A DNA stretch of 64,000 nucleotides from Taklimakanibacter sp021828105 (GTDB lineage: Bacteria > Pseudomonadota > Alphaproteobacteria > Rhizobiales > Aestuariivirgaceae), in assembly GCA_021828105.1 (NCBI GenBank), contig JAKATG010000019.1:1-64000 (forward strand). The letters run 5' to 3'. The notes beneath the pieces are model-generated. The model searched no databases, had not been told where the DNA came from, and saw only the letters and a list, made by a program, of their open reading frames with translations. The stretch's first letter is position 1. Every line of letters starts with the position of its first letter. Positions 16,567-25,260 of this stretch are shown piece by piece. The translations under genes and the position numbers were made by a program.

Positions 16567-17024
16567 CAGAGAATCTCAAAGACCTCGTAAGTGACGCCGC
16601 CCGGACGGCGCTCGCCTGTCGCCACGGCGACAATGCCGTTGAGCCAGGCATGAACGGGTGCCGCGGTCTCGAAACAGGGCGTCGTGCGCAGGTAATATTC
16701 GGAAGGCGCGACCGCTTCGCCCTTCGCCAGACGCAGGGAGGCGGCCGCGGACGCACGCCTTATGCCGCGATAGGTCATGAGGATGAGGCTCTCGTCCTCC
16801 GCGATGAGGAGGAGTCTGACATCCTGCTGGAACGTCCCATCGGCGCGTTCGAGCAGGAGGTCGGAGCCGATCAGCGGCGATACCTTTCCTTTGAGGCGCT
16901 CGCCGTCGAAATGTCCGCCCGAGACGGGAAAAATGCGCCGGCCGCCAGCGGGCGTCCGCCCCAGCTCCAGCGCCGGGTGAAGGTCTATGAAGAGTGTCAG
17001 CAGGTGGCGCGATTGCAGGGTCAA
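16566..17024 (-). CDS. DUF3237 family protein
   Basis: The 152-residue protein matches DUF3237 (PALELGRTPAGGRRIFPVSGGHFDGERLKG, GSDLLLERADGTFQQDVRLLL, LRTTPCFETAAPVHAWLNGIVAVATG), a predicted single barrel of unknown function. A TTG start at 17022-17024 is chosen because AGGAG lies 7 bases upstream and it gives the usual family length. An ATG at 17102 would leave only 14 bases to the divergent LysR gene. It is co-transcribed with the DUF1127 gene. Confidence 0.82.
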   Translation of the reverse strand: MTLQSRHLLTLFIDLHPALELGRTPAGGRRIFPVSGGHFDGERLKGKVSPLIGSDLLLERADGTFQQDVRLLLIAEDESLILMTYRGIRRASAAASLRLAKGEAVAPSEYYLRTTPCFETAAPVHAWLNGIVAVATGERRPGGVTYEVFEIL

Positions 17025-17116
17025 GGCAAATCTCCTATTCTTCAGCCCGACACTGCGCTGGGGCGCTTCACCCTCAAAACGCGCTTTGCTTGTCGTCATC
17101 ACAAGGAAAACTGATC

Positions 17117-17974
17117 ATGCGGCCGTCTTTGGAGTCTTTGCGCATATTGGAAGCGTGTGTCTCGGCCGGCAGCTTCGCGCGCGCCGCCGAACGCCTGTTC
17201 CTGACGCCGGCGGCGGTCAGCTTGCGCATCCGCACCCTCGAGGCCGAACTCGATCAGGCGCTCTTCATCCGCGCCGGAAGGCGGGTCATCCCGACGCTTG
17301 CCGCCGTCCAGCTGGCCGACCGGGTGGGCGAGGCCTTGGCCGGCATCAGCGCGGCGCTCGATGAATTCCAGGCAGCACTGCCGCTGCTCAGGGTCACCGC
17401 ACCGCCGACCTTTGCCGCGCGCTGGCTCGCTTCGCGCCTTTCGCGCTATGCGGCGCAAGGGGCGCTCGGCATCGAGCTCGATGTCTCGACCGACATACGT
17501 GATCCGGATCTCTTCGACGTCGCCATAAGGACGGGCGCCGGCGGCTGGCCCGGGCTCGAGGAGTATCCGCTGACACCAGTGGAAGTGACGCCGATGCTCT
17601 CACCTTCACTGCTCGGAACGCGGCGCCTCGTGGCGCCCGAGGAGCTCAGCGACTTCACGCTTCTGCCGCATCCCGACTGGGAGCCCTGGTTCGCGGAAGC
17701 AGGATGCAAACTCCCGCAGGGCTTGCGCTTTGCTTCCGTCGATTATCCGACGCATGAGCTCAACGCCAATGCGGCACTGGCGGGCGCCGGCGTAGCGCTG
17801 CTGTCGCCGTCCTTGTTCCGGCCGCTCTTGCAGGAAGGATTACTGGTCGCACCCTTCGCTTGCGTCTTGAGCGGACCCGCCTGGCATTTCGCGCTGATGC
17901 GCAGCGACGACACCCGCCCCGCACCCCAGCATTTCCGCGCCTGGCTTTGCGAGCAAGCGCGCGCCGCCCAATGA
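17117..17974 (+). CDS. LysR-family regulator (GcvA-like)
   Basis: The 285-residue protein has an N-terminal HTH (SFARAAERLFLTPAAVSLRIRTLEAEL) and a substrate-binding domain resembling the GcvA/AmpR branch (PLLRVTAPPTFAARWLASRL). The start at 17117 follows AAGGAAAACTGATC. It is divergent from DUF3237-DUF1127 and lies 32 bases upstream of a cupin gene on its own strand; either set may be the target. Confidence 0.9.
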   Translation: MRPSLESLRILEACVSAGSFARAAERLFLTPAAVSLRIRTLEAELDQALFIRAGRRVIPTLAAVQLADRVGEALAGISAALDEFQAALPLLRVTAPPTFAARWLASRLSRYAAQGALGIELDVSTDIRDPDLFDVAIRTGAGGWPGLEEYPLTPVEVTPMLSPSLLGTRRLVAPEELSDFTLLPHPDWEPWFAEAGCKLPQGLRFASVDYPTHELNANAALAGAGVALLSPSLFRPLLQEGLLVAPFACVLSGPAWHFALMRSDDTRPAPQHFRAWLCEQARAAQ

Positions 17975-18006
17975 TCCACTCAGTCAAATCAGCAAATGGG
18001 AGTCCA

Positions 18007-18408
18007 ATGCCTGGAAAATTCGTTATCGCGAAAGACGTCGAGCCCCAAGTCGGTGATTTCGGCACGCTCTTCTGGCTCAGCACGCCGCCCAATACCGGGG
18101 CCAAGCAGCTCACTGTGATCGATGTCAATCTCGGTCCGGGCCAGGGGCATAATTTCCACAAGCATCCCGATCAGGAAGAAGTGATCCTGGTTATCGCGGG
18201 AAGGGTCGAGCAGTGGATCGATCGCGAGAAGCGCATGCTTGGCCCGGGCGATTGCGCCTTCATTCCGGCCGACGTCGTGCACGCCTCGTTCAACACGAGC
18301 GGGGAGCCCGTGAAGCTCGCCGCCATCCTCGGACCCTGTGTCGGACCAGCCGGGTACGAGCTGGTCGATGTCGCCAGCGACGCGCCATGGAAGACGCTGC
18401 GGCAGTGA
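18007..18408 (+). CDS. Cupin-domain protein
   Basis: The 133-residue protein has one cupin barrel with GQGHNFHKHPDQEEVILVIAG and PGDCAFIPADVVHASFN, so the metal site (His, His, Glu, His) is intact. GGGAG lies at 17999-18003 just before the ATG; an in-frame start at 17971 overlapping the LysR stop is less likely. It is probably co-transcribed with the LysR gene. The ligand is unknown. Confidence 0.84.
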   Translation: MPGKFVIAKDVEPQVGDFGTLFWLSTPPNTGAKQLTVIDVNLGPGQGHNFHKHPDQEEVILVIAGRVEQWIDREKRMLGPGDCAFIPADVVHASFNTSGEPVKLAAILGPCVGPAGYELVDVASDAPWKTLRQ

Positions 18409-18476
18409 ATCGGTCCGGGCGCGGATGAGATCTCAACCGTGCCCGGTACAAACACTCGCTGCACGCCGCTCACGAG

Positions 18477-18962
18477 TCAGTTCGTGGGATGAGCATGCTT
18501 CGGCGCCGAGTCCGGCACCGTGAAGTTCACCGTCACCAGCTGTCCCGGGATGGGGTTGTGATTGGCGTCGACCAATCCGATCTTCACCTTGTGCGGGCCA
18601 GGCGCAAATCCCGCGATGTCGACCGTGTTGTTGTCGCTTGCATCCGCCCACCACCAGGGAAGGTCGTCGACGCTGACATGCAGATGCCCGATGCGCGGAG
18701 ACACCTGAAGCGCACCTTCTCCAAACACGGGAGCGATGCGCAAATTCTCGACCCGGTACTGGGCCCAGAAGACGCCGATTGCCAGTCCTTCCGCCAGCGG
18801 GGGATCGACGATCAGCTTGGGTGCGGGCTCGTTCTCGATTGCGAGATAGGGTGTGGGGCCGCGGATGTCCCGGGCGCTGGGGGTCGCGTCTTGGGCAAAG
18901 GCGTTGGTGATCAGCACGGTGCCGGCCGCGATGGCGGCGAGGGTTTTGATGAGCGTGGTCAT
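18477..18962 (-). CDS. Periplasmic DUF6130-like protein
   Basis: The 161-residue protein has a signal peptide (MTTLIKTLAAIAAGTVLITNAFA). The mature part holds APVFGEGALQVSPRIGHLHVSVDDLPWWWADASDNN and FAPGPHKVKIGLVDANHNP, matching a small family of exported beta-rich proteins of unknown function. His- and Trp-containing motifs (GHLHVSVDD) could bind a metal. GAAAGGAGAAATGCA precedes the start. It is followed by no other minus-strand gene. Confidence 0.75.
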   Translation of the reverse strand: MTTLIKTLAAIAAGTVLITNAFAQDATPSARDIRGPTPYLAIENEPAPKLIVDPPLAEGLAIGVFWAQYRVENLRIAPVFGEGALQVSPRIGHLHVSVDDLPWWWADASDNNTVDIAGFAPGPHKVKIGLVDANHNPIPGQLVTVNFTVPDSAPKHAHPTN

Positions 18963-19048
18963 TGCATTTCTCCTTTCGAACGGCGTTCAATTTGCCGATG
19001 CACAAAGGATGCACCTTTTCAATTTCTGTGAGCAGCCGGTAATTTTAA

Positions 19049-19081
19049 GAGTTATCCTTCCAGTCAATGGAAGGATAACTC
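19049..19081. terminator. Perfect 13-bp inverted repeat at the end of the hydrolase gene
   Basis: GAGTTATCCTTCC and GGAAGGATAACTC pair perfectly around a 7-base loop, and the stem overlaps the TGA of the hydrolase at 19080. On the minus strand it is followed by TTAAAATTACC. It could end the hydrolase transcript or serve as an operator for the DUF6130 gene 87 bases away; the AT-rich stem leaves both open. Confidence 0.5.
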
Positions 19082-19805
19082 ACGACGCCATGTGCCGCAG
19101 CATGTCCGAGAGTTCGACAGGGGCAAGGATCATGGCGTCATGGCCGGTGGCGAGCTCCAGATACTGCCAGCCCGGCTGGCGGCGGGCGTGGTCGTGCGCC
19201 GGTGCGGCGGGAGGGTAGGTGGGCTTCACGCAGGCGATGTAGGTGATCTTGCGTCCGTTGCCGAAAGGGTGCTGGAGATGCAGCCTGTCCTCGAATCCCC
19301 GGAACGGCTCGGGCCTGAGATTGTGCGCCAACCATGCGGCGTCTTCCTTTGCCGTGACGCCGAAACTGGCGGGAGGCGGCGCCGGCAAGGTCAGCCCGCC
19401 GCTCGTTTCCTGCGCCAGCTTGCGCCGCTCCGCCACGATCTCAGGCGCGTAGCGGCTGAACACGCTCTCGCCATCCTGCGGCAAGGCCGCGTCGAGATAG
19501 ATAAGATGCGCGATCCGCTCCGGCACCCGGTCTGCAGCACCCGTGATCGGCCCACCGGCCAGGCTGTGACCCACCAGAACGGCGTCGGTCACCTCGTCCG
19601 TTTCGAGAGCGGCGATGATGTCCTGAATAAAGGTATCGAGGCCCACTTCGGGCGTCAGCAGATGAGCGCGCTCGCCATGACCGGTCAGCGTCGGTGTCAG
19701 GACACGATGACCCGCCCCACGAAGCCGCTCGGCGACCCGCGCCCAGCACCAGCCGCCATGCCAGGCCCCATGGACCAGGACAAAGGTAAGGCTTGGTGTC
19801 GCCAT
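19080..19805 (-). CDS. Alpha/beta hydrolase (esterase-like)
   Basis: The 241-residue cytoplasmic protein has VLVHGAWHGGWCW (oxyanion loop), nucleophile elbow GHSLAGG and C-terminal catalytic His in ATGHDAMI. It resembles the methyl-ketone/salicylate-esterase-like group (PF12697). Its start is 3 bases after the stop of the hydrolase at 19809, so the two form an operon. No substrate can be assigned. Confidence 0.87.
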   Translation of the reverse strand: MATPSLTFVLVHGAWHGGWCWARVAERLRGAGHRVLTPTLTGHGERAHLLTPEVGLDTFIQDIIAALETDEVTDAVLVGHSLAGGPITGAADRVPERIAHLIYLDAALPQDGESVFSRYAPEIVAERRKLAQETSGGLTLPAPPPASFGVTAKEDAAWLAHNLRPEPFRGFEDRLHLQHPFGNGRKITYIACVKPTYPPAAPAHDHARRQPGWQYLELATGHDAMILAPVELSDMLRHMAS

Positions 19806-19808
19806 AGG

Positions 19809-20582
19809 CTAGGCCGCTTGTCCGGCGGCTTCCAGGATCAGCCGGGTGATCTCGTCGGGATGGGAGATGAGCGACAGGTGGCTCGACTTCACTTCGATGG
19901 TCCGGGCCGCCATGCGCTTCGCCATGAAGCGCTGGAGATCGGGATTGATCGTGCGGTCCTCCGTCGAGACGGCATAGAAGGCGGGCTTCGAACGCCATGC
20001 GGCCTCACTCGTCTTGCCTGTGAGGAGGGCTTTCTGGAAGGGTTCCTGAACCGCATAGAGCACCTTGGCCTTCGCTTCCGGCAGGTCGCCCGCGAAATCG
20101 CGCAAGAATGCCTCCTCGCTGAGCCGCCCTTCATCGCCATCGAAGACGATGCCGGCGGATGCCGGGGGTGCGGGAAATGTCTTGGCGAGCGCTGCATAAT
20201 CTTCGCCCGCATCCGGCGCGCGCGCCGCCACATAGACGAGTGCCGAGACATTCGGATGCATGCCGGCCTCGGTGACGATTATCCCGGCAAAGGAATGCCC
20301 GACCAGGACCGTGGGACCATCCTGCCGCGCCAGCACGCGTTTCGCCGCAGCCACGGCTTCGGCAAGCGTCGTCAGCGGGTTCTGCACCGATGTCGCATTG
20401 ATCCCCGCCGATTGCAGCCGGGCGATCACCTCGGACCAGCATGATCCGTCAGCAAAGAGGCCGTGCACGAGAACGACATTGCGGGCCGCGGTCTGAGAAG
20501 TGGCGGCGGCCATGCCGCGGGTTGAGATCAGCGAAGCGGCGGCGCCGGCGACGAGACCGGCCGAAAACATGCGCCTGTTCAT
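19809..20582 (-). CDS. Exported alpha/beta hydrolase, paralog of the 9597 gene
   Basis: The 257-residue protein has a twin-arginine-like signal (MNRRMFSAGLVAGAAASLISTRGMAAA), then VLVHGLFADGSCW, nucleophile GHSFAG, STEDRTINP and the His in SSHLSLIS. The order and wording match the hydrolase at 9597 (ATEDRALNP, GSHLVYIS). It is the first gene of a two-hydrolase operon. Family members are often annotated as haloperoxidase-like or esterase, without proof. Confidence 0.88.
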   Translation of the reverse strand: MNRRMFSAGLVAGAAASLISTRGMAAATSQTAARNVVLVHGLFADGSCWSEVIARLQSAGINATSVQNPLTTLAEAVAAAKRVLARQDGPTVLVGHSFAGIIVTEAGMHPNVSALVYVAARAPDAGEDYAALAKTFPAPPASAGIVFDGDEGRLSEEAFLRDFAGDLPEAKAKVLYAVQEPFQKALLTGKTSEAAWRSKPAFYAVSTEDRTINPDLQRFMAKRMAARTIEVKSSHLSLISHPDEITRLILEAAGQAA

Positions 20583-20718
20583 GACTTTTGCTTCCTTTGA
20601 GGGAGAGTTTCGATACTGAACCTACCAGCACTTACGAGCGCGCTGCCACTTTCGTTACGGAGCCAGGATTGACTCTTTTTCATCTTCGCGATCCGTTGGC
20701 GTCTACCTCTTTTTTTTG

Positions 20719-20750
20719 GCATCGGCTTATCGAAAACCGCACGCCGATGC
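20719..20750. repeat. Rhizobial-type palindromic repeat, shortened copy
   Basis: GCATCGGC (20719-20726) and GCCGATGC (20743-20750) bracket a CGAAAACCGC core, matching the repeat at 875-918 with the second TTTTCGG arm deleted. It ends two bases before the stop of the pcm-like gene and may shape that transcript's 3' end. Confidence 0.7.
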
Positions 20751-20751
20751 T

Positions 20752-21438
20752 CTAGACCGTTTCGAGCGGGCTGAACCGGACGGGGATGAGTTTTCGCTCG
20801 GCAAGCTTTCCGGTCGCGTCCTTGTCGATGACGGTCAGGACCTGTGCCTCTTCGGCGCCGACAGGCAACACCATCCGCCCGCCGGGCTTGAGCTGCTCGA
20901 GCAAAGCCTGAGGCGTGCGCTCGGCCGCCACCGTGACCATGATCTTGTCGAAGGGGGCATGCTCGGGCCAGCCGCGCGACCCGTCGCCGACACGAATGCC
21001 GACATTGGCGTAGCCCAGGGCCTCGAGAAGGGCCACGGCACCGCTGGCAAATTCCTCGATGATCTCGACGCTCCAGACCTGGCGCGCAAGCTCCGCGAGG
21101 ATCGCGGTCTGATAGCCGAAGCCGGTGCCGATCTCGAGCACGGCGTCGTGCGGCTGAGGCGCCAGCAGGTCGGTCATGAGAGCCACCATGAAGGGTTGCG
21201 AGATGGTCTTGTCGAAGCCGATCGGCAGCGGCATGTCCTGATAGGCATAAGGCGCCACCTGGTCCGGCACGAAGAGATGCCGCGGCACCTCATGCATCAC
21301 GGCCATCACCCGTTCATCGAGCGCTGCCTTGCCGATATCCTCGCTGGCGAGATCGGCAAGAATCTCGATCATCTCGACCATGTGTTTGCGCAGAACCGCG
21401 AGATGCCTTTCCTCCATGGGCTTCATGACGGCGGGCAC
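20752..21438 (-). CDS. pcm: Protein-L-isoaspartate O-methyltransferase
   Basis: The 228-residue cytoplasmic enzyme repairs isoaspartyl residues with SAM. Family features are VPRHLFVPDQ, AYQDMPLPIGFDKTISQPFMVALMTDLL (substrate loop), VLEIGTGFGYQTAILAEL (SAM motif I) and GRMVLPVGA. Length is normal. Translation may start at the ATG at 21436-21438 or the one four codons on. It is separate from surE/nlpD, its partners in many bacteria, so it may be an additional copy. Confidence 0.93.
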   Translation of the reverse strand: MPAVMKPMEERHLAVLRKHMVEMIEILADLASEDIGKAALDERVMAVMHEVPRHLFVPDQVAPYAYQDMPLPIGFDKTISQPFMVALMTDLLAPQPHDAVLEIGTGFGYQTAILAELARQVWSVEIIEEFASGAVALLEALGYANVGIRVGDGSRGWPEHAPFDKIMVTVAAERTPQALLEQLKPGGRMVLPVGAEEAQVLTVIDKDATGKLAERKLIPVRFSPLETV

Positions 21439-21576
21439 TCCTCAACCGACTTCGCTGCCGGACAGTCTATACCGTCCGACGAACCGGCTCCAGGTCCCCC
21501 TGGGGAACGATGCCTTGAGTCGTGAAGCAATATCGCCTCAAATGCGATCCGGGGCGAAGACGGAGGAGCGCAGGCG

Positions 21577-21957
21577 ATGGCGAACAACGAGTTGTTTGAG
21601 AAGGGCCTCGAGAAGCGCAGGCAAGTGCTCGGGTCCGAATATCTGGACGCGAACTTTGCGGGCGCTGATGACTTCATGATGACGTTTCAGCGCGCCGTTA
21701 CCGAATTGGCCTGGGGCTATGCGTGGAGCCGTCCCGGACTTGACCAGAGGACGCGGTTTATTCTGACGCTCGGCATCCTCGCCGGGCTGGGCCGCTTTCA
21801 AGAGCTGGGCATCTACACGAAGGCTGCCGTCTCGAACGGTGTGACGGTCGACGAGATCAAGGAAGCGTTGATCCATGTCACCGTCTATTGCGGGACGCCG
21901 GCAGGCCGCCAAGCCTTCCTGGCGGCGCATGAGGCGCTGAAGCCGTCAAAGGGCTGA
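21577..21957 (+). CDS. Carboxymuconolactone decarboxylase (PcaC-type)
   Basis: The 126-residue protein matches the PcaC branch: FEKGLEKRRQVLG, FQRAVTELAWGYAWSRPGLDQRTRFILTLGILAGLG, ALIHVTVYCGTPAGRQAF. It lacks the CxxC of AhpD-type members, as expected for the decarboxylase branch that converts gamma-carboxymuconolactone in protocatechuate catabolism. No other pca gene is nearby, so this role is uncertain. GGAGGAGCGCAGGCG precedes the start. Confidence 0.85.
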   Translation: MANNELFEKGLEKRRQVLGSEYLDANFAGADDFMMTFQRAVTELAWGYAWSRPGLDQRTRFILTLGILAGLGRFQELGIYTKAAVSNGVTVDEIKEALIHVTVYCGTPAGRQAFLAAHEALKPSKG

Positions 21958-22034
21958 TCCCGCGCATTGGGGGGAACAGCAGTCTCTAACGTATCATCAC
22001 GTTGGCTCTTTTGGTGCTACTGAGAATGTGGCGG

Positions 22035-22466
22035 TCAGTCAGCGGAAGGCAGCGTCCATTGCACGCCGTCGAAACGTGCGAAGTCACGATCGAAGCTCAA
22101 GACCGCCGCTCCGTGCTCGATCGCCAGCGCGGCAAGATGTGCATCCGTCGTCAGATTGCCGGCGGTGCCAGCAGACTTCAGCAATCGCCCAAGAATCTCG
22201 GCGTGCCGGTCTCCCGGATGTATGACTTGTGCCTGGGGATGTCCAAGCCAACGCTCGATGACATGCAGGGCGTCCTCTATCGACAAAGGCCTCGGAAAGA
22301 TGCCCCGGCGCGTGGCGAGACGCAAAAACGCCAGAAGCGCCGTCCACGCAAAGGCAACGCCGCGTGGATCATCGAAACCCTGCCGCAGGGCTCTCAACGC
22401 AACCGCATGCTGGTCGCTAGAACTGTTGACGACGTAGAGAAGTACATTGACGTCCGGCAAGATCAT
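22035..22466 (-). CDS. vapC: VapC-type PIN-domain ribonuclease toxin
   Basis: The 143-residue protein has the PIN acidic set: D5 in LPDVNVLLY, E in the middle region (IERWLG area), D in NLTTDAHLAALAIEHGA and D in LSFDRDFARF. It would cleave RNA (often tRNA) in a Mg2+-dependent way when freed from its antitoxin. Its ATG overlaps the VapB stop by four bases. All expected catalytic acids are present, so the toxin looks intact. Confidence 0.9.
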   Translation of the reverse strand: MILPDVNVLLYVVNSSSDQHAVALRALRQGFDDPRGVAFAWTALLAFLRLATRRGIFPRPLSIEDALHVIERWLGHPQAQVIHPGDRHAEILGRLLKSAGTAGNLTTDAHLAALAIEHGAAVLSFDRDFARFDGVQWTLPSAD

Positions 22467-22720
22467 CGGCTGCGCCGGTACCGACTGATGAGTTCTTCAT
22501 CCTCCAGCTCGGCGGCGAGCGCGCCAGCCTTGGTGAGGTCCAACCGCGGCTGGCCCATATCGAAGGTGAGGGGTTCGAACGCTTCGCCGCGCCGCTTTGT
22601 ACCGCGCAGTCCGGCGCGAATCGCGTTGTTCAATACCTGTTTGAACGGTTCACCGCGCTTCTGCACCTCTTTGCGCAGCATTGACTCAACGTCCGGATCC
22701 AGTGTGACAGTGGTTCGCAT
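22463..22720 (-). CDS. vapB: VapB-type ribbon-helix-helix antitoxin
   Basis: The 85-residue protein begins MRTTVTLDPDVESMLRKEVQKRGEPFKQVLNNAIRAGL, a ribbon-helix-helix DNA-binding fold. A C-terminal tail (FDMGQPRLDLTKAGALAAELED) would wrap the VapC active site. Gene order (antitoxin first, ATGA overlap) is canonical. It should autoregulate from the 102-base region upstream, but no clear palindrome was found there. Confidence 0.9.
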   Translation of the reverse strand: MRTTVTLDPDVESMLRKEVQKRGEPFKQVLNNAIRAGLRGTKRRGEAFEPLTFDMGQPRLDLTKAGALAAELEDEELISRYRRSR

Positions 22721-22822
22721 GATACATCACGATGCCAGAAAAATTGCTGTCATGATGCCTCAGGCTGCGAAAGGTGTCAACTCCATCGGCGGCGTGTCGT
22801 GTGGCATTCCCAACCCGCGATG

Positions 22823-23266
22823 TCAGGCGGCAAGCTTCATGACCACATTCCCGCCCTTCTTGTTGAACTCGAACGGCCATGAGACATGCTCGTGCGTGAT
22901 CAGCCATCCGCGGGACGATCGTTGACAGCAAACGGTCGAGCGCACCCAGGCTTCTTGAAGCCCGGCCTTTGCCAAATGGAGGTTTCCTTGATCCAGGTTG
23001 AGCATATGGGCAAAGGCGACATCCCCGCTCAGCGCAATATCCATGTCGCGGGTTTCCAGGCCGATCGGGCCTTCATATTCATCGAACCAGCGCAGGAAAT
23101 TACCCCGCACGGCAGCGGAACCAATGAAGCCTTGAAGCGGGGGCACACAGTCGAAATAGACAATGTCGGAGGAGTAGAGCGACATGAGGCGATCAATGTC
23201 CTTTGCCCGGCAGGCCTCAACGCGATTGTCCAAGAGTGCGGTAACCTCTGACTGCGCGGAAGCCAT
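22823..23266 (-). CDS. SnoaL/NTF2-like protein
   Basis: The 147-residue protein has an NTF2-like fold: ALLDNRVEACRAKDIDRLMSLYSSDIVYFDCVPPLQG, then WFDEYEGPIGLETRDMDIALSGDVAFAHML and GWLITHEHVSWPF. Such proteins are ketosteroid-isomerase-like small-molecule binders or enzymes. The start at 23266 is chosen for GGAGG 6 bases upstream. There is no sigma-factor domain attached. The function is unknown. Confidence 0.83.
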   Translation of the reverse strand: MASAQSEVTALLDNRVEACRAKDIDRLMSLYSSDIVYFDCVPPLQGFIGSAAVRGNFLRWFDEYEGPIGLETRDMDIALSGDVAFAHMLNLDQGNLHLAKAGLQEAWVRSTVCCQRSSRGWLITHEHVSWPFEFNKKGGNVVMKLAA

Positions 23267-23371
23267 TGCGTCCTCCATTCGAGAACCAGCGAAGCATCTT
23301 GCGGTAATGGAGGCGCTGACCAATAGGTTCCTAATGAGGCGAAGCTAGCGGAGCCTCATGAGACCATAGCG

Positions 23372-24376
23372 TTACGTCACGATGCCGTTGGCGGGCTGCA
23401 AGGGCGCGGGCAGGTCGTTCTCGCCCAAGAGCTCGCGCAGCTCGATCTCGATCTGGCGGCTGATCTGGGAAATCGGCACGTCATTGGCGCCGCCCTCGAA
23501 GGGGTTGGACGTGCTCTCTCCGACCTGATCCAGCGAGGCGTACATCCAGCCGATGAGCATGCTGAGCGGAACGACCAGCCACACCATGTTCCCCTTCATG
23601 ACGCCCTCGATCTCGGCATCGAGGCCGGCGAGTTGGCCGATCATCCCAAAGGGCAGCAGAAAGCAGAAGATGGTGACGAACATGGCGCTCACCACCGCAT
23701 ATTGCCTTGGATAAGGGAAGTTCTTGATGCGCTCGCTGCGCGATTGCTGATCATAGAGCTCGCGCAGGACCTTCAGCATCTCGAGATAGGACTGGACCGA
23801 CAAGGCGCCCTGATCGAGCAGCGCTTTCAGATCTGTGCCTTGCAGCTGCAAGGCGCGGGCGGCGGGATTCGCGGCGCCCAAGATGGTCTGCGCGTCCTCG
23901 CCCGAAACGCTGCTTGTGAGTTCGTCCTGCAGCCGGGTTTCCTGCTCGAGGACATAGTAGTGCCGCTTGAACTCGGCATTGGCTTTCCGATCGACGGTCT
24001 CCCAGGGCTTTGGGCTGCGCAAGGCGAAGCGCAAGGCCGTGAGCCAGGCGATGTGGCGGTAGATGAGCTTTCGTGCCGCCTCCGGGTTGAGGAAATCGCG
24101 GCACAGCGCCCCCCACAGGCGGCTGCTCGTCGAGATGGCCGACCAGGCCTGCTGCGCCTCGAGGCTGCGGCTGTAGGTCTGGGTGTTCTTGAATGCCGCG
24201 ACGAGGGTGACGGTCGTTCCCAGGAGCAGGATGACCGACCACGGCAGCGACAGCCCCTTGAAGCCCACAAGGCGATAGAGCAGCACCGAGGCCGTGCTGA
24301 CGATCAGGAGCGCGAACAGGCTTCGGCGCGACCAGGACAGAAATTCGCGCGCGCGATAGGATTTCCCGACATGCAT
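23372..24376 (-). CDS. Bestrophin-like anion channel
   Basis: The 334-residue membrane protein has helices at FALLIVSTASVLLYRLVGF, WSVILLLGTTVTLVAAF, YAVVSAMFVTIFCFLLPFGMI and MVWLVVPLSMLIGWMYASL. The bestrophin hallmarks FPYPRQYA and the acidic GESTSNPFEGGANDVPI loop are present. Prokaryotic bestrophins form pentameric ion channels in the inner membrane. It is a single-gene unit. Confidence 0.9.
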   Translation of the reverse strand: MHVGKSYRAREFLSWSRRSLFALLIVSTASVLLYRLVGFKGLSLPWSVILLLGTTVTLVAAFKNTQTYSRSLEAQQAWSAISTSSRLWGALCRDFLNPEAARKLIYRHIAWLTALRFALRSPKPWETVDRKANAEFKRHYYVLEQETRLQDELTSSVSGEDAQTILGAANPAARALQLQGTDLKALLDQGALSVQSYLEMLKVLRELYDQQSRSERIKNFPYPRQYAVVSAMFVTIFCFLLPFGMIGQLAGLDAEIEGVMKGNMVWLVVPLSMLIGWMYASLDQVGESTSNPFEGGANDVPISQISRQIEIELRELLGENDLPAPLQPANGIVT

Positions 24377-24515
24377 GGCGTGCTCCGAAAGCGTAATCGC
24401 GGCGCCGAAAGACGCCGGGTGTTGTCACCGGTCATATCGGACCATGATCGGCTGTTCCGGGACTTCGTTGCTATCGCGCTGAAGGATAGGTTCACCTGAA
24501 CGCGGAGATTAGGCC

Positions 24516-25175
24516 TCAAGTCTTGACATCCGGATAGAATTGCGGGGCTTCGCGGCGCTCGAACATGCCGTAGTCGCGAATGATCCGCACCTGCCGGTGC
24601 CGGATCGATGCGACGGATAGGGGCTTCGGCGGCGACCAGGCGGAGGCGGCTTCGGCATCCATCCAGGACGCCAGGAGGGCGAGCTTGCCGCGTTTGTAGA
24701 TGCTCTCGAACACCTCGAGTGCGACGATCCCTTGCTGCGCCGGCGCAAGGCCGAGCCGGGCAAGCACTGGGTCGAGCGCCTCATCTCCGGCCGGCGTCAG
24801 TTCGGTGATGGTCGCTGCCTTGGCCTTGCCGATTTCCGTCTCGTCGAAGCGACTCTCCGTGACAGCCAGACCATCGGGCGGCGCCGTATCGGCGGTGATC
24901 TCGCCGATGCGCAAATGATAATCCGCAAAAATCTCGAAGCGTCCCTTTTCCTGGACGGCGTGATGCTCGCTTTGCGTGCGCCATCTGACGACCGCCTTCT
25001 CGTCGCGCCAGGTCGACAAGGACAATAAGCGGCCATCATCGCGCTTGCTCCTGAAGCGCTCATTGTCGATGAAGCCTTCCATGGCCTCGAGCTTCGGCTT
25101 CAACTGCTTGGCCAAGGCGAGATAGTCATCGAAGCGATCGGGCTTGGGCTGCACCTCGAAAATGACGATGAACAT
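24516..25175 (-). CDS. Antibiotic-biosynthesis-monooxygenase (ABM) domain protein
   Basis: The 219-residue protein has an N-terminal ABM barrel (MFIVIFEVQPKPDRFDDYLALAKQLKPKLEAMEGFI, LLSLSTWRDEKAVVRWR). A second barrel-like half follows (GIVALEVFESIYKRGKLALLASWMDAEAASAW), so it looks like a tandem ABM protein. Members oxidise small aromatics or degrade heme without cofactors. It diverges from the GFA gene at 25261 across 85 bases. Confidence 0.82.
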   Translation of the reverse strand: MFIVIFEVQPKPDRFDDYLALAKQLKPKLEAMEGFIDNERFRSKRDDGRLLSLSTWRDEKAVVRWRTQSEHHAVQEKGRFEIFADYHLRIGEITADTAPPDGLAVTESRFDETEIGKAKAATITELTPAGDEALDPVLARLGLAPAQQGIVALEVFESIYKRGKLALLASWMDAEAASAWSPPKPLSVASIRHRQVRIIRDYGMFERREAPQFYPDVKT

Positions 25176-25260
25176 ATGATCTCCAGTCTTTCGGGATCCC
25201 CTGGCGCGGCCGCTCGCCGGATCCTAGATTGCCCATCTGACGGCAAAGAGGAGCGACGAC

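Noticed and set aside
19092..20444. A 450-codon open frame opposite the two hydrolase genes
   Set aside because: It spans the boundary between two well-supported genes and has no domain; it is a GC-driven antisense frame.
22823..23266. An ECF41 sigma factor, because that group carries a C-terminal SnoaL domain
   Set aside because: The protein is only the SnoaL/NTF2 fold of 147 residues with no sigma-2 or sigma-4 region, so it cannot drive the predicted ECF-type promoters.
24423..24429. A further TGTCAC site upstream of the bestrophin-like gene
   Set aside because: It lies on the opposite strand to that gene, lacks the TTGTCACT form and has no CGSC box at 16-17 bases.
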